A stretch of DNA of 64,000 bases, from contig CAJTDE010000023.1 in assembly GCA_910574835.1 (NCBI GenBank), positions 1 to 64,000 on the forward strand, given 5' to 3'. Positions within the stretch are counted from its first letter, which is position 1, and every line of letters starts with the position of its first letter. This DNA comes from Clostridia bacterium. Lineage in GTDB: Bacteria; Bacillota; Clostridia; Lachnospirales; Lachnospiraceae. The notes below the pieces were generated by a model. The model saw nothing but the letters and a program-made list of their open reading frames with translations, did no database searches and was not told where the DNA came from. A program made the position numbers and the translations under genes. Of the stretch, positions 53,633-63,098 are shown one piece after another.

Positions 53633-53980
53633 ATGAAATATCCCCATTCGGAATCGTTGAAAAAAAATAAGGATTTTCAGCTTATATATAAGGAAGGAAA
53701 ATCCCGGGCAAATCGTTATTTAGTGCTTTATGTAAGAGAGAATGGTCTTACAAAGAATCGGTTTGGCGTATCTGTCAGTAAGAAAGTAGGCAACAGCGTA
53801 GTGAGACACAGAATAACACGGCTGATTCGGGAAAGCTATCGACTGCATGAAGAGATGTTTAATAGTGGTTTAGACATGGCAGTTATCGCAAGGGTCAATG
53901 CAAAAGGAAGAAGTTATGAGGAGATTAACAGTGCATTGTTACACTTGGGAGGTCTTCAAGGAGTTATAAAAAAAGAATGA
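53633..53980 (+). CDS. rnpA: Ribonuclease P protein component
   Basis: 115 residues. Basic protein helping the RNase P RNA trim tRNA 5' ends. The typical motif [20 protein letters not shown] then RLIRESYR is present. ATG 53633 has GGAGG at 4-6 bases; an open TTG five codons before is not needed. Overlaps yidD by four bases. Confidence 0.96.
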   Translation: MKYPHSESLKKNKDFQLIYKEGKSRANRYLVLYVRENGLTKNRFGVSVSKKVGNSVVRHRITRLIRESYRLHEEMFNSGLDMAVIARVNAKGRSYEEINSALLHLGGLQGVIKKE

Positions 53981-54186
53981 AAATGATATTGATCAAATTG
54001 ATTCAATTTTATCAGAAATATCTATCACCTATGAAAAGCACAAAGTGTCCTTATATTCCGAGCTGTTCTCAATATGGCTTAGAGGCGATTGAGAAGTACG
54101 GAGCCGTTAAGGGAAGTATTCTGGCTGCATGGAGGATTCTAAGATGTAATCCGTTTTCTAAGGGAGGATATGATCCGGTGCCGTAA
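53977..54186 (+). CDS. yidD: Membrane protein insertion efficiency factor YidD
   Basis: 69 residues with [15 protein letters not shown] and [19 protein letters not shown], including the conserved cysteines and the end GGYDPVP. Starts in the rnpA stop. Confidence 0.95.
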   Translation: MKMILIKLIQFYQKYLSPMKSTKCPYIPSCSQYGLEAIEKYGAVKGSILAAWRILRCNPFSKGGYDPVP

Positions 54187-54229
54187 GATGAAATATCTGA
54201 TCGGTAAAAGTTAAAGGAGGATTTTTCCA

Positions 54230-55504
54230 TTGACAGGTTTGTTTTTAACGCAGGATTCCAGATTTATTCTAGGAGATATTGCCAGAATTTTAGGCTGGAT
54301 CATTAATCAGATTTTTAATTTTCTGGATTCTGTCGGGATTGCCAATGTAGGCTTTGCCATTATTTTATTTACGATTATTGTGTATATGCTGATGATTCCG
54401 CTCACATATAAGCAGCAGAAGTTTTCCAGAATGTCTATGCGGATGAATCCGGAGATTCAGGCTATTCAGAAAAAATATAAGGGAAAGCAGGATCAGGCAT
54501 CCATGCTGAAAATGCAGGATGAGACAAGGGCCGTCTATGCGAAGTATGGCACATCGCCTACCGGAACATGTCTGCCTATGTTGGTTCAGCTTCCGGTTCT
54601 TCTTGCGGTATATGCGGTAGTATATGCAATACCTGCTTATATTGAAAAGATTAAGATGGCATATTATCCTTTGGTGACAGATTTATTAAGCACCACAGGC
54701 GGAAGCGCATTTATTCAGGGGTTAAAAAGTGCGGCTTCTTTTCAAAAACGTGATTTCGCATTAGAAAATACTATTATTGATGTTCTGAATAAGGCAACTA
54801 CTGCGGAATGGGAAAGTATAGCAGCTGAGTTTCCAAGTTTAAGTTCTGTTGTAGAGAGTACACAGCATACCTTAAGCGGTTTTAATAATTTTCTGGGATT
54901 GAATATTGTAAACTCACCCTGGTATACCATAAAGGAAAGCTTTTCCGAGGGAAATTATCTGTGGATAGTGATTGCATTCCTTATCCCTGTTTTGGCTGGT
55001 TTAAGTCAGTGGTTTAGCTTAAAGCTGATGCCCCAGGCTGCCGCATCGGAAGACAGCGATAATAATGAAATGATGCGTTCCATGAAAATGATGAACAACT
55101 TTATGCCTCTGATGTCCGTGTATTTTTGTGCCATTCTTCCTGTTGGTGTAGGTATTTACTGGATTATGAGTGCCGTTGTTCGTACAATTCAGCAGCTTGT
55201 GATTAATAAGCATTTGAGTAAGATGGATGTTGATGAAGAGATTAAAAAGAATATTGAAAAATATAATCGAAAGAGAGAGAAGGACGGTCTCCCTCCTGAA
55301 AGATTGAATACGGTTGCCAGGACAAGCACAAGAAATGTAGAGTCTTCCAAGCGGGAGATTACTTCGGAGGAACGTCAAAAGGCAATTCAGGATTCTACGA
55401 TTTATTATAATAAAGGCGCTGCAAAACCGGGAAGTTTAGCCGCAAAGGCCAGAATGGTTGAACAGTATAATGAGAAAAATGATAAAAAGGGTAAGAATAA
55501 ATAA
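54230..55504 (+). CDS. yidC: Membrane protein insertase YidC
   Basis: 424 residues, with five hydrophobic regions. VGFAIILFTIIVYMLMIPLT begins the insertase core, followed by the coiled coil MNPEIQAIQKKYKGKQDQ, PMLVQLPVLLAVYAVVYAIP and MPLMSVYFCAILPVGVGIY. It has no lipobox. The start is TTG with AAAGGAGG at 9 bases. A long basic C-terminal tail can bind ribosomes. Confidence 0.95.
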   Translation: MTGLFLTQDSRFILGDIARILGWIINQIFNFLDSVGIANVGFAIILFTIIVYMLMIPLTYKQQKFSRMSMRMNPEIQAIQKKYKGKQDQASMLKMQDETRAVYAKYGTSPTGTCLPMLVQLPVLLAVYAVVYAIPAYIEKIKMAYYPLVTDLLSTTGGSAFIQGLKSAASFQKRDFALENTIIDVLNKATTAEWESIAAEFPSLSSVVESTQHTLSGFNNFLGLNIVNSPWYTIKESFSEGNYLWIVIAFLIPVLAGLSQWFSLKLMPQAAASEDSDNNEMMRSMKMMNNFMPLMSVYFCAILPVGVGIYWIMSAVVRTIQQLVINKHLSKMDVDEEIKKNIEKYNRKREKDGLPPERLNTVARTSTRNVESSKREITSEERQKAIQDSTIYYNKGAAKPGSLAAKARMVEQYNEKNDKKGKNK

Positions 55505-55522
55505 GGAATAGGGGGGTGCCTT

Positions 55523-56455
55523 ATGGAATATAAGGAGGTTTCTGCTAAAACCGTTGATGATGCTGTTTTAGAAGCTGCAATTCAGTTTGGAACAACAAGA
55601 GATAATATTGCATATGAAGTGATTGCTCAGGGCAGTGCAGGGTTTCTTGGGATCGGAAGTAAAAAAGCCGTGATTAAGGCCCACGTTCGGACAGAAGAAG
55701 AGATTCAAGCTTCTAAGAAGGCTGAGAAGGAGGTTGAAAAGATTCTGGAAAGAGTGAATGAGAAGGCAGAAGAAAAGCCTGTGATTCCACAACCTAAAAA
55801 AGAGCCTGTAAAAGAGATCAAGAAGGAAGTAAAGAAGGAAACTGTACCTGCCAAGGATAAGCCAGTAAAAGCAGAGAGAGCAGAGGAGCCAAAGAAAGAG
55901 GAAAAGCCTGAGAAAAAACCGATTCATATTGACACGGAGCCTGTAAAGGAATTTTTAGATAAGGTATTTGCGGCTATGGATATGAAGGTCCGGATAACAA
56001 TAACTTCCAGTTCCAAGGAACATGAAATAAGTGTGGAATTAGAGGGGGATGATATGGGCGTTCTTATCGGCAAGAGAGGACAGACCCTGGATTCACTTCA
56101 GTATTTGGCCAGCCTTGTAGCAAATAAGAGCAGTGAAGATTATATCCGCGTCAAGGTAGATACGGAAAATTATAGGGAGAGAAGAAGGGCTACATTGGAA
56201 AATTTGGCTAAGAATATCTCTCATAAAGTAAAAAGGACGAGAAAGCCTGTCTCTCTTGAGCCTATGAATCCTTATGAGAGAAGGATCATCCATTCTGCTC
56301 TTCAGAATGATAAGTTTGTATGTACGCACAGTGAAGGAGAAGAGCCTTATCGGAAGGTTGTTGTTACTTTGAGAGAGGGTGTGCGACCGGATAATAATTA
56401 TAACGGAAGAAATCGAAATCGTTATAATCGTAATTATAAGAAAAAGGAACGCTAA
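55523..56455 (+). CDS. jag: RNA-binding protein Jag (KhpB)
   Basis: 310 residues. Jag_N (EVSAKTVDDAVLEAAIQFG, GFLGIGSKKAVIKA), then a K/E/P-rich linker of about 80 residues, KH domain (GVLIGKRGQTLDSLQYLA) and R3H domain (PMNPYERRIIHSALQ, THSEGEEPYRKVVV). It binds RNA with KhpA and affects cell wall growth. The tail is basic and rich in R/N. Confidence 0.95.
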   Translation: MEYKEVSAKTVDDAVLEAAIQFGTTRDNIAYEVIAQGSAGFLGIGSKKAVIKAHVRTEEEIQASKKAEKEVEKILERVNEKAEEKPVIPQPKKEPVKEIKKEVKKETVPAKDKPVKAERAEEPKKEEKPEKKPIHIDTEPVKEFLDKVFAAMDMKVRITITSSSKEHEISVELEGDDMGVLIGKRGQTLDSLQYLASLVANKSSEDYIRVKVDTENYRERRRATLENLAKNISHKVKRTRKPVSLEPMNPYERRIIHSALQNDKFVCTHSEGEEPYRKVVVTLREGVRPDNNYNGRNRNRYNRNYKKKER

Positions 56456-56469
56456 GGCGTTCCTTTTTG
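56441..56469 (+). terminator. Terminator at the end of jag
   Basis: GGAACGC (56446-56452) and GCGTTCC (56457-56463) with a loop TAAG that holds the jag stop codon, then TTTTT. A-run before the stem makes it symmetric. Confidence 0.8.
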
Positions 56470-56506
56470 TAACAGAAAGCTTTTTTATATAAAAGAGGGA
56501 TATGTT

Positions 56507-57889
56507 ATGAGGTATGATACAATTGTGGCAGTTGCTTCGGCTATGTCCAGCGCCGGAATTGGAATTATCCGTATAAGCGGAAATGATTCCTTTTCTATAT
56601 TGGAACATATTTTTCGATTTAAAGACGAAAAGAAAAGGATTTCAGATCAGCCTTCTTATACAATTCACTATGGTAATGTTTATGATGGGGAAGAATTATT
56701 AGATGAAGTAATAGTTCTGTTGATGAGGGGACCCCATAGTTATACGACGGAGGATACGGTAGAGATTGATTGTCATGGCGGAATACTTGTGATGCGCCGG
56801 ATTTTAGAGACAGTTATAAGAGAAGGGGCAAGACCTGCTGATCCGGGCGAGTTTACGAAGAGAGCATTTTTAAACGGACGTATAGATCTGTCGCAGGCAG
56901 AAGCTGTTATGGATGTCATTCAGGCCGGCAATCGAATGGCTTTGGAGAGTTCCCTTTCTCAGTTAAAGGGAGCGGTTGCAAATAAAATTCGGTTCTTCCG
57001 GGAAACAATTCTTTATGAGACAGCTTTTTTGGAATCTGCCTTGGATGATCCGGAGCATATCAGCTTGGACGGATATAGCAAAAGGCTTTCTGAGACTTTA
57101 AAAAGTCTTGCTGCGGATATGAAAGTTTTGATTGACAGTTTTGAGAATGGCAGAATAATAAAGGAAGGGATCAAGACTGTTATCTTAGGAAAACCAAATG
57201 CAGGTAAATCATCTCTTTTGAATGTTCTGATTGGCGAGGATCGGGCAATTGTGACGGAGATCGCCGGAACAACCAGAGATATATTAGAGGAGGAATTGTA
57301 TCTGGGCGGAATCAGCCTTAAGCTTCTGGACACGGCCGGTATCCGAAAAACTCAGGATCTGGTAGAACAGATAGGAGTAGGGCGGGCAAAGGAGCAGGCG
57401 GAAAATGCGGACTTAATTCTTTATGTGGTAGATACCTCCCGGGAAATGGATGAGGATGATGTTGAAATATGTAAAATATTGGAAAATAAGAAAGTTATTA
57501 TTTTACTGAATAAATCAGATTTAAAAACTGTAGTTACGGCAGATGCAGTTGGGCAGAGAGTTGGGTATCAGTATCCTATGATTTCTATTTCGGCAAAAGA
57601 AAAGGAAGGTATGAAGCTTTTAGAGGATCAGATACGTGAACTTTTTTTTCAGGGAGCCATTTCTTTTAATCATGAATCTGTAATTACAAATATCCGTCAT
57701 AAGACGTCATTAGAAGAAGCAAGAAAAAGTCTTTTGATGGTGGAGGACAGTATACAAAATGGGATGCCGGAAGATTTTTATACCATTGATTTGATGGACG
57801 CTTATAATTCTCTTGGTTACATATTGGGAGAGAATTTAGGCGAGGATTTAGTTCAGGAGATCTTTAGTAAATTTTGTACAGGAAAGTAG
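56507..57889 (+). CDS. mnmE: tRNA uridine-5-carboxymethylaminomethyl GTPase MnmE
   Basis: 460 residues. GTP-binding partner of MnmG for wobble uridine modification. N-terminal folate domain ([20 protein letters not shown]), G domain with [44 protein letters not shown], and the C-terminal FCTGK with the catalytic cysteine. Confidence 0.97.
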   Translation: MRYDTIVAVASAMSSAGIGIIRISGNDSFSILEHIFRFKDEKKRISDQPSYTIHYGNVYDGEELLDEVIVLLMRGPHSYTTEDTVEIDCHGGILVMRRILETVIREGARPADPGEFTKRAFLNGRIDLSQAEAVMDVIQAGNRMALESSLSQLKGAVANKIRFFRETILYETAFLESALDDPEHISLDGYSKRLSETLKSLAADMKVLIDSFENGRIIKEGIKTVILGKPNAGKSSLLNVLIGEDRAIVTEIAGTTRDILEEELYLGGISLKLLDTAGIRKTQDLVEQIGVGRAKEQAENADLILYVVDTSREMDEDDVEICKILENKKVIILLNKSDLKTVVTADAVGQRVGYQYPMISISAKEKEGMKLLEDQIRELFFQGAISFNHESVITNIRHKTSLEEARKSLLMVEDSIQNGMPEDFYTIDLMDAYNSLGYILGENLGEDLVQEIFSKFCTGK

Positions 57890-57902
57890 AAGAGGAATAC
57901 GA

Positions 57903-59804
57903 ATGAAATTTATATATAAGGAAGATTGTCAGGTTATTGTAGTAGGAGCTGGCCATGCGGGATGTGAGGCGGCTCTGGCCTGCGCCAGACTTGGTATAAA
58001 AACAGTGATGTTTACAGTGAGTATAGATAGTATTGCTTTAATGCCCTGCAATCCTAATATCGGCGGAACTTCTAAGGGACATCTTGTTCGGGAAATTGAC
58101 GCCTTGGGCGGTGAGATGGGGAAGAATATAGACAGGACATTTATTCAGTCTAAGATGCTGAATATATCAAAGGGTCCGGCTGTCCATTCTCTTAGAGCAC
58201 AGGCAGATAAGTCTGAGTATAGCCGCAGTATGAGAAGAGTTCTTGAAAATACGGATAACCTTTCAATTGTGCAGGCTGAGGTGACAGAAATATTGTCTGA
58301 AAATGGTCAGGTGCTTGGGGTCCGCACTTATTCCGGTGCAGTTTATTTCGCTAAAGCTGTTATTCTCTGTACCGGTACTTATCTGAAAGCTCGGTGTATA
58401 TATGGGGAGGTCAGTAATGCTACTGGTCCGAACGGCTTGCAGGCTGCTAATTATCTGACTGATTCTCTGAAAGCTTTGGGAATCGAGATGCTTCGCTTTA
58501 AGACAGGAACTCCGGCTCGTATAGATAAGCGTTCTGTTGATTTTTCTAAAATGGAAGAGCAAAAAGGGGATGAAAGAATTGAACCTTTTTCTTTTACTAC
58601 GGATTCTGAGGAGATTCAAAAGGAACAAGTTTCTTGCTGGTTGACTTATACAAATGAAAAGACCCATGATATTATCCGAAATAATTTGGATCGTTCTCCT
58701 TTATATTCCGGAATGATTGAGGGAACGGGTCCTAGATATTGTCCATCTATTGAAGATAAGGTAGTGAAGTTTGCTGATAAGGATCGACATCAGGTATTTA
58801 TTGAGCCGGAAGGACTTTATACAAATGAAATGTATGTAGGGGGAATGTCCAGTTCACTTCCGGAGGATGTGCAGCATAAAATGTATTCTTCTGTGGCCGG
58901 GCTTGAAAATGTGAGAATTGTCCGCAATGCTTACGCAATAGAATATGATTGCATTGATCCCCGCCAGCTTTATCCTACTTTGGAATTTCGCAATATTTCC
59001 GGTCTTTTCAGCGGAGGACAATTCAACGGAAGCTCCGGATATGAGGAGGCGGCAGCTCAGGGACTTTTGGCCGGAATCAATGCTGCGAGAAAGATACTGG
59101 GAAAGGAACAGATTGTCCTTGATCGTTCGCAAGCTTATATTGGGGTTCTGATAGATGATTTGGTAACAAAAGAAAATAAAGAGCCTTATCGAATGATGAC
59201 GTCCCGTGCGGAATATCGTCTTTTATTAAGGCAGGATAATGCGGATATACGTCTTACAAAGATCGGATATGATGTGGGATTGATTTCGGAAGAGCGTTAT
59301 CAATTTCTTTTGGAAAAAGAGCGGCAGATTCAGGAAGAGATACACAGAATCAAACATGTGAATATCGGGACCGGAGAAAAAGTACAGGAGCTTTTAAAAG
59401 CGGCTGACAGTACTCCTTTGACGTCCGGTTCTACCTTGGGAGAATTGATCCGCCGGCCGGAATTAAATTATGATTTATTGGCTCCTCTTGATCCCAACAG
59501 ACCTGTTCTACTAAAAGGAGTTGCAGAGCAGGTAAATATCAATGTTAAATATGAGGGATATATTAATAGACAGAAAAAGCAGATAGAACAATTTAAAAAG
59601 ATGGAGAAGAAAAAGATACCGGAGAATTTTTCTTATAAAGAAGTGCCGAGTCTTAGAATAGAGGCAAGACAGAAGCTGGAGTTATATCGGCCGGTATCAA
59701 TTGGACAGGCTTCTCGTATTTCCGGGGTATCTCCGGCAGATATTTCCGTACTTGTTGTGTATCTGGAACAGCAAAGAAGAAAACAGCATATAGAACGGAA
59801 TTAA
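57903..59804 (+). CDS. mnmG: tRNA uridine-5-carboxymethylaminomethyl synthesis enzyme MnmG
   Basis: 633 residues, the long FAD form. [19 protein letters not shown] binds [35 protein letters not shown] and [19 protein letters not shown] follow. Works with MnmE; 13 bases separate the two genes. Confidence 0.97.
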   Translation: MKFIYKEDCQVIVVGAGHAGCEAALACARLGIKTVMFTVSIDSIALMPCNPNIGGTSKGHLVREIDALGGEMGKNIDRTFIQSKMLNISKGPAVHSLRAQADKSEYSRSMRRVLENTDNLSIVQAEVTEILSENGQVLGVRTYSGAVYFAKAVILCTGTYLKARCIYGEVSNATGPNGLQAANYLTDSLKALGIEMLRFKTGTPARIDKRSVDFSKMEEQKGDERIEPFSFTTDSEEIQKEQVSCWLTYTNEKTHDIIRNNLDRSPLYSGMIEGTGPRYCPSIEDKVVKFADKDRHQVFIEPEGLYTNEMYVGGMSSSLPEDVQHKMYSSVAGLENVRIVRNAYAIEYDCIDPRQLYPTLEFRNISGLFSGGQFNGSSGYEEAAAQGLLAGINAARKILGKEQIVLDRSQAYIGVLIDDLVTKENKEPYRMMTSRAEYRLLLRQDNADIRLTKIGYDVGLISEERYQFLLEKERQIQEEIHRIKHVNIGTGEKVQELLKAADSTPLTSGSTLGELIRRPELNYDLLAPLDPNRPVLLKGVAEQVNINVKYEGYINRQKKQIEQFKKMEKKKIPENFSYKEVPSLRIEARQKLELYRPVSIGQASRISGVSPADISVLVVYLEQQRRKQHIERN

Positions 59805-59830
59805 TATATAGATAAAGGAAATATAGCCAA

Positions 59831-60544
59831 ATGGATAAATTAATACAAATAAGAGAAGCTTTTCAAAAAATTGAAATTACTTTGACGGATAGACAGACAG
59901 AACAGTTTTTATCATATTATAAGATTTTGGTTGAAAAAAATAAGTATATGAATTTAACTGCCATTACTGAGTTTGAGGATGTAATCGTAAAACATTTTAT
60001 TGACAGTTTAATGATATGTAAATTGCAGGAACCAACAGGTAAATTGATTGATGTTGGGACAGGTGCAGGATTTCCTGGGATACCTTTAAAAATTGTTTAT
60101 CCGGATTTGCAGGTAGTTTTATTAGATTCTTTAAATAAACGTGTGCAGTTTTTAAATGAAGTAATTGAGGAGCTTTCACTAGAAAAGATAGAAGCAATAC
60201 ATGGGAGGGCTGAGGACTTAGCAAAAAATCATGAATATAGAGAAAAGTTTGATTTTTGTGTTTCAAGGGCTGTAGCAAATCTTTCCTCTTTAACAGAATA
60301 TTGTTTACCCTTCGTGAAAATAGGTGGAAGTTTTATTCCTTATAAATCAGGTAAGGTAGATGAAGAATTATCTGCCGGAGAAAAAGCAATATTTTTATTG
60401 GGTGGAGAATTGCAGGTGAAAAAGGATTTTAAATTAATAGACAGCGATATATCAAGAAGTCTATTACAAATACATAAGATAAAGGCTACGCCTAAAAAGT
60501 ATCCAAGAAAATCTGGAACGCCTACAAAAGAACCTATTTGTTGA
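59831..60544 (+). CDS. rsmG: 16S rRNA (guanine(527)-N7)-methyltransferase RsmG
   Basis: 237 residues. SAM-binding core LIDVGTGAGFPGIPLKIVYP, plus KNKYMNLTAITEFEDVIVKH and DFCVSRAVANLSSLTEYC. It methylates G527 of 16S rRNA. More AT-rich than the genes to the left. Confidence 0.96.
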   Translation: MDKLIQIREAFQKIEITLTDRQTEQFLSYYKILVEKNKYMNLTAITEFEDVIVKHFIDSLMICKLQEPTGKLIDVGTGAGFPGIPLKIVYPDLQVVLLDSLNKRVQFLNEVIEELSLEKIEAIHGRAEDLAKNHEYREKFDFCVSRAVANLSSLTEYCLPFVKIGGSFIPYKSGKVDEELSAGEKAIFLLGGELQVKKDFKLIDSDISRSLLQIHKIKATPKKYPRKSGTPTKEPIC

Positions 60545-60558
60545 CAAATATAATAAAA

Positions 60559-60574
60559 TGTTTCATGTGAAACA
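60559..60574 (+). promoter_or_regulatory. parS: parS site, one mismatch
   Basis: TGTTTCATGTGAAACA differs from the ParB site TGTTTCACGTGAAACA at one base. It lies just past rsmG. Confidence 0.88.
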
Positions 60575-60617
60575 TTAAGATTATTTAAATATTGTTTTAT
60601 ATTTGTATTGTATGTGC

Positions 60618-60623
60618 TATAAT
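60618..60623 (+). promoter_or_regulatory. Extended -10 promoter of parA
   Basis: TGCTATAAT, an extended -10 box, lies between the two parS sites about 65 bases before the parA start. No good -35 is seen at 17 bases, as is usual for extended -10 promoters. ParB bound to the sites would cover it. Confidence 0.55.
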
Positions 60624-60646
60624 AAAAAACACACGATAATTGTAAA

Positions 60647-60662
60647 TGTTTCACGTGAAACA
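60647..60662 (+). promoter_or_regulatory. parS: parS site, perfect
   Basis: TGTTTCACGTGAAACA is identical to the Bacillus consensus. It lies 25 bases before the parA start codon, within the leader. Confidence 0.95.
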
Positions 60663-60687
60663 TAGAGGAAAGGATTATGGATTTACT

Positions 60688-61455
60688 ATGGGAAGAGTGA
60701 TAGCAATTGCTAATCAAAAAGGCGGGGTTGGAAAAACAACGACAGCTATTAATCTATCAGCTGCCTTAGCTGAAAAAAATAAGCAAGTTCTTTTGATTGA
60801 CTTAGATCCACAGGGGAATGCAACAAGTGGTGTTGGAATTGATAAAACACAATTAGAGAATACGGTATATGATTTGATATTAGGAGAAATATCTATACAA
60901 GAGTGTATTGAATATACGGAGTTTGAAAATCTATTTATTATACCATCAAATGTAGATTTGGCTGCCGCCGAGATAGAATTAATTGGTATTCAGGAGAAAG
61001 AGTTTATTATCCGAAAAGAAGTTGAAAAGATTAAGGATAGATTTGATTTTATTTTAATTGATTGTCCTCCTTCTTTGAATCTATTAACTATCAATGCTAT
61101 GACTACGGCTGATACGGTATTGGTTCCTATCCAGTGTGAGTATTATGCGTTGGAAGGATTAAGCCAATTAATACACACCATTAATTTGGTAAGAGAACGA
61201 TTAAATCCTTATCTTGATATTGAGGGTATTGTATTTACTATGTTTGATGCAAGAACAAATCTCTCATTGCAGGTAGTGGAAAATGTACGCGCAAATGTAA
61301 AGCAAAGAGTATATGCGACGATCATCCCAAGAAATGTACGGTTGGCGGAAGCTCCCAGTCACGGATATCCAATTACAATCTATGATTCAAAATCAGCAGG
61401 GGCGGAAAGCTATCGATCATTAGCGGAAGAAGTAATAAACAGGGAGGAAAATTAA
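60688..61455 (+). CDS. parA: Chromosome partition ATPase ParA (Soj)
   Basis: 255 residues. Deviant Walker A AIANQKGGVGKTTTAINLSA, VLLIDLDPQGNATSGVG and ILIDCPPSLNLLTINAM. ATP-driven partner of ParB, and in Firmicutes also a DnaA regulator. The frame is open to 60646 through the parS site, so ATG 60688 is taken as the start; its ribosome site is weak. Confidence 0.96.
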   Translation: MGRVIAIANQKGGVGKTTTAINLSAALAEKNKQVLLIDLDPQGNATSGVGIDKTQLENTVYDLILGEISIQECIEYTEFENLFIIPSNVDLAAAEIELIGIQEKEFIIRKEVEKIKDRFDFILIDCPPSLNLLTINAMTTADTVLVPIQCEYYALEGLSQLIHTINLVRERLNPYLDIEGIVFTMFDARTNLSLQVVENVRANVKQRVYATIIPRNVRLAEAPSHGYPITIYDSKSAGAESYRSLAEEVINREEN

Positions 61456-62376
61456 GTGGCAGCAAGAAAGAGTGGATTGGGAAAAGGATTGGATAGTTTA
61501 ATCCCTGAGACAATAAAAACAACACAGCCAGGGAAAGAAAAAGTAGTAGAAAAGGTAGTAGAGAAGATAGTAGAAAAGCCTATAGAATTGAAGGTAAAAA
61601 TATCAAAGGTTGGTCCGAATAAAGATCAGCCCAGAAAACAATTCGATGAAGACGCATTGATGGAACTTGCAGATTCTATCAAACAGTTTGGAATCATACA
61701 GCCTTTGATTGTTCAGGAGAAGAACGGCTTTTATGAAATTATTGCAGGTGAAAGAAGATGGCGGGCAGCAAAGCTTGCAGGACTAAAAGAAGTCCCCGTA
61801 ATTATCAAAGAGTATACGGATATTGAGGTTGTAGAAATCTCTTTAATTGAAAATATTCAAAGAGAAAGTCTGAACCCTATTGAGGAAGCCATTGCTTACA
61901 AACGTTTATTGGAAGAGTTTCATTTAAAGCAGGATGAGGTTGCTGAACGAGTATCAAAAAGCCGTACAACTGTTACCAATTCCATGCGCCTCCTGAAGTT
62001 GGACGAACGCGTACAGCAAATGGTGATCGACGATATGCTGACAACAGGACACGCAAGAGCATTATTGGGAATTGAAGATCCGGAATTACAAGCCCTGACA
62101 GCTGCACGTGTATTTGATGAAAAGCTGAGTGTGCGGGAAGTTGAGAAAATTGTAAAAGATCTTCATAAGGAAAAAAAGGAAAAGAAAACAGAATCCGTTG
62201 TAGAAGATTTTATCTATACAGATTTAGAGGAGAAGATGAAAACAGCTGTGGGAAGTAAGGTATCCATTCATCAAAAAGCAAAAGGAAAGGGAAAAATTGA
62301 GATAGAATATTATTCCAGAGACGATCTTGAAAGGATAATTGATTTAATTATAAATAGTTCCCAAAGTATAAATTAA
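61456..62376 (+). CDS. parB: Chromosome partition protein ParB (Spo0J)
   Basis: 306 residues. GTG start after AGGGAGGAAAA. N-terminal SGLGKGLDSLIPET, the CTPase core with IIAGERRWRAAKLAG and LIENIQRESLNPIEEAIAYK, then helix-turn-helix (DEVAERVSKSRTTVTNSMRL). It spreads from parS and loads SMC at the origin. Confidence 0.97.
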   Translation: MAARKSGLGKGLDSLIPETIKTTQPGKEKVVEKVVEKIVEKPIELKVKISKVGPNKDQPRKQFDEDALMELADSIKQFGIIQPLIVQEKNGFYEIIAGERRWRAAKLAGLKEVPVIIKEYTDIEVVEISLIENIQRESLNPIEEAIAYKRLLEEFHLKQDEVAERVSKSRTTVTNSMRLLKLDERVQQMVIDDMLTTGHARALLGIEDPELQALTAARVFDEKLSVREVEKIVKDLHKEKKEKKTESVVEDFIYTDLEEKMKTAVGSKVSIHQKAKGKGKIEIEYYSRDDLERIIDLIINSSQSIN

Positions 62377-62461
62377 GAGAGCATTTAAATTTTTGTTGAT
62401 AAACATTGGTATAGAAGAAACATAAGAAAAGTTTAATATGATACGGCAGGAGGAAAGCAAC

Positions 62462-62977
62462 GTGAACAGCCCTATTCTAGAGTATATATATCAATATACA
62501 GGAATTGATCCAGCATATTATATTTTGGCATTGGCATTTCTTATTATCATATTGATTATTTTAATGATAGTAATGTTATGTAAATCAAGAAAACTAAAAA
62601 AGCGAATAGAAGCCTTTTTAGAAGGAAAGGATGCTATGAGCTTGGAAGAAACGCTTCTTTCTTGTATGGAAAAGGTTCAGATAGTTGATAAGGCAAATCG
62701 AGAGATACGGCAGGAAATGCAGTTAATGCAAAAGGTCCAGAGCATGACTTACCAAAAAATGGGAATTGTAAAATATGATGCATTTCGTGAAATGAGCGGA
62801 GAGTTGAGTTATGCAGTCGTTCTTTTAGATCAGGAACAAAATGGATTTGTAATAAATTCTGTTTATGCCAATGAGGGCAACTATTCCTATATTAAAGAGA
62901 TTGTAAAAGGGGAAAGTCAAATTCAGCTTTCAGAAGAAGAGCAGAAGGCATTGAACAAGGCAAAAGGTATAAATTGA
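62462..62977 (+). CDS. DUF4446 family membrane protein
   Basis: 171 residues. One N-terminal membrane segment (YYILALAFLIIILIILMIVM), a coiled coil, then a small beta domain (VKYDAFREMSGELSYAVVLL, NGFVINSVYANEGNYSYIKE). Function unknown; common after parB in Clostridia. GTG 62462 with AGGAGGAAAG at 8 bases is preferred over an ATG eight codons earlier. Confidence 0.88.
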   Translation: MNSPILEYIYQYTGIDPAYYILALAFLIIILIILMIVMLCKSRKLKKRIEAFLEGKDAMSLEETLLSCMEKVQIVDKANREIRQEMQLMQKVQSMTYQKMGIVKYDAFREMSGELSYAVVLLDQEQNGFVINSVYANEGNYSYIKEIVKGESQIQLSEEEQKALNKAKGIN

Positions 62978-63098
62978 AGTAATTATTTTTGAAATACCAG
63001 GCTTGAAAAATAAAAGCCAGTGGTATATGATGGTAACAGTTTAAAAGCAGTTTGCAAAAAATAATAAAAGAAATATAAAGTATAAGGAGAAAATCATT

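Noticed and set aside
60646-60687. Longer ParA start
   Set aside because: It would translate the parS site; ParA families start at the MGRVIAIANQKGG level.
62978-63098. T-box leader before serS
   Set aside because: The gap is only 120 bases, with no T-box sequence or terminator.
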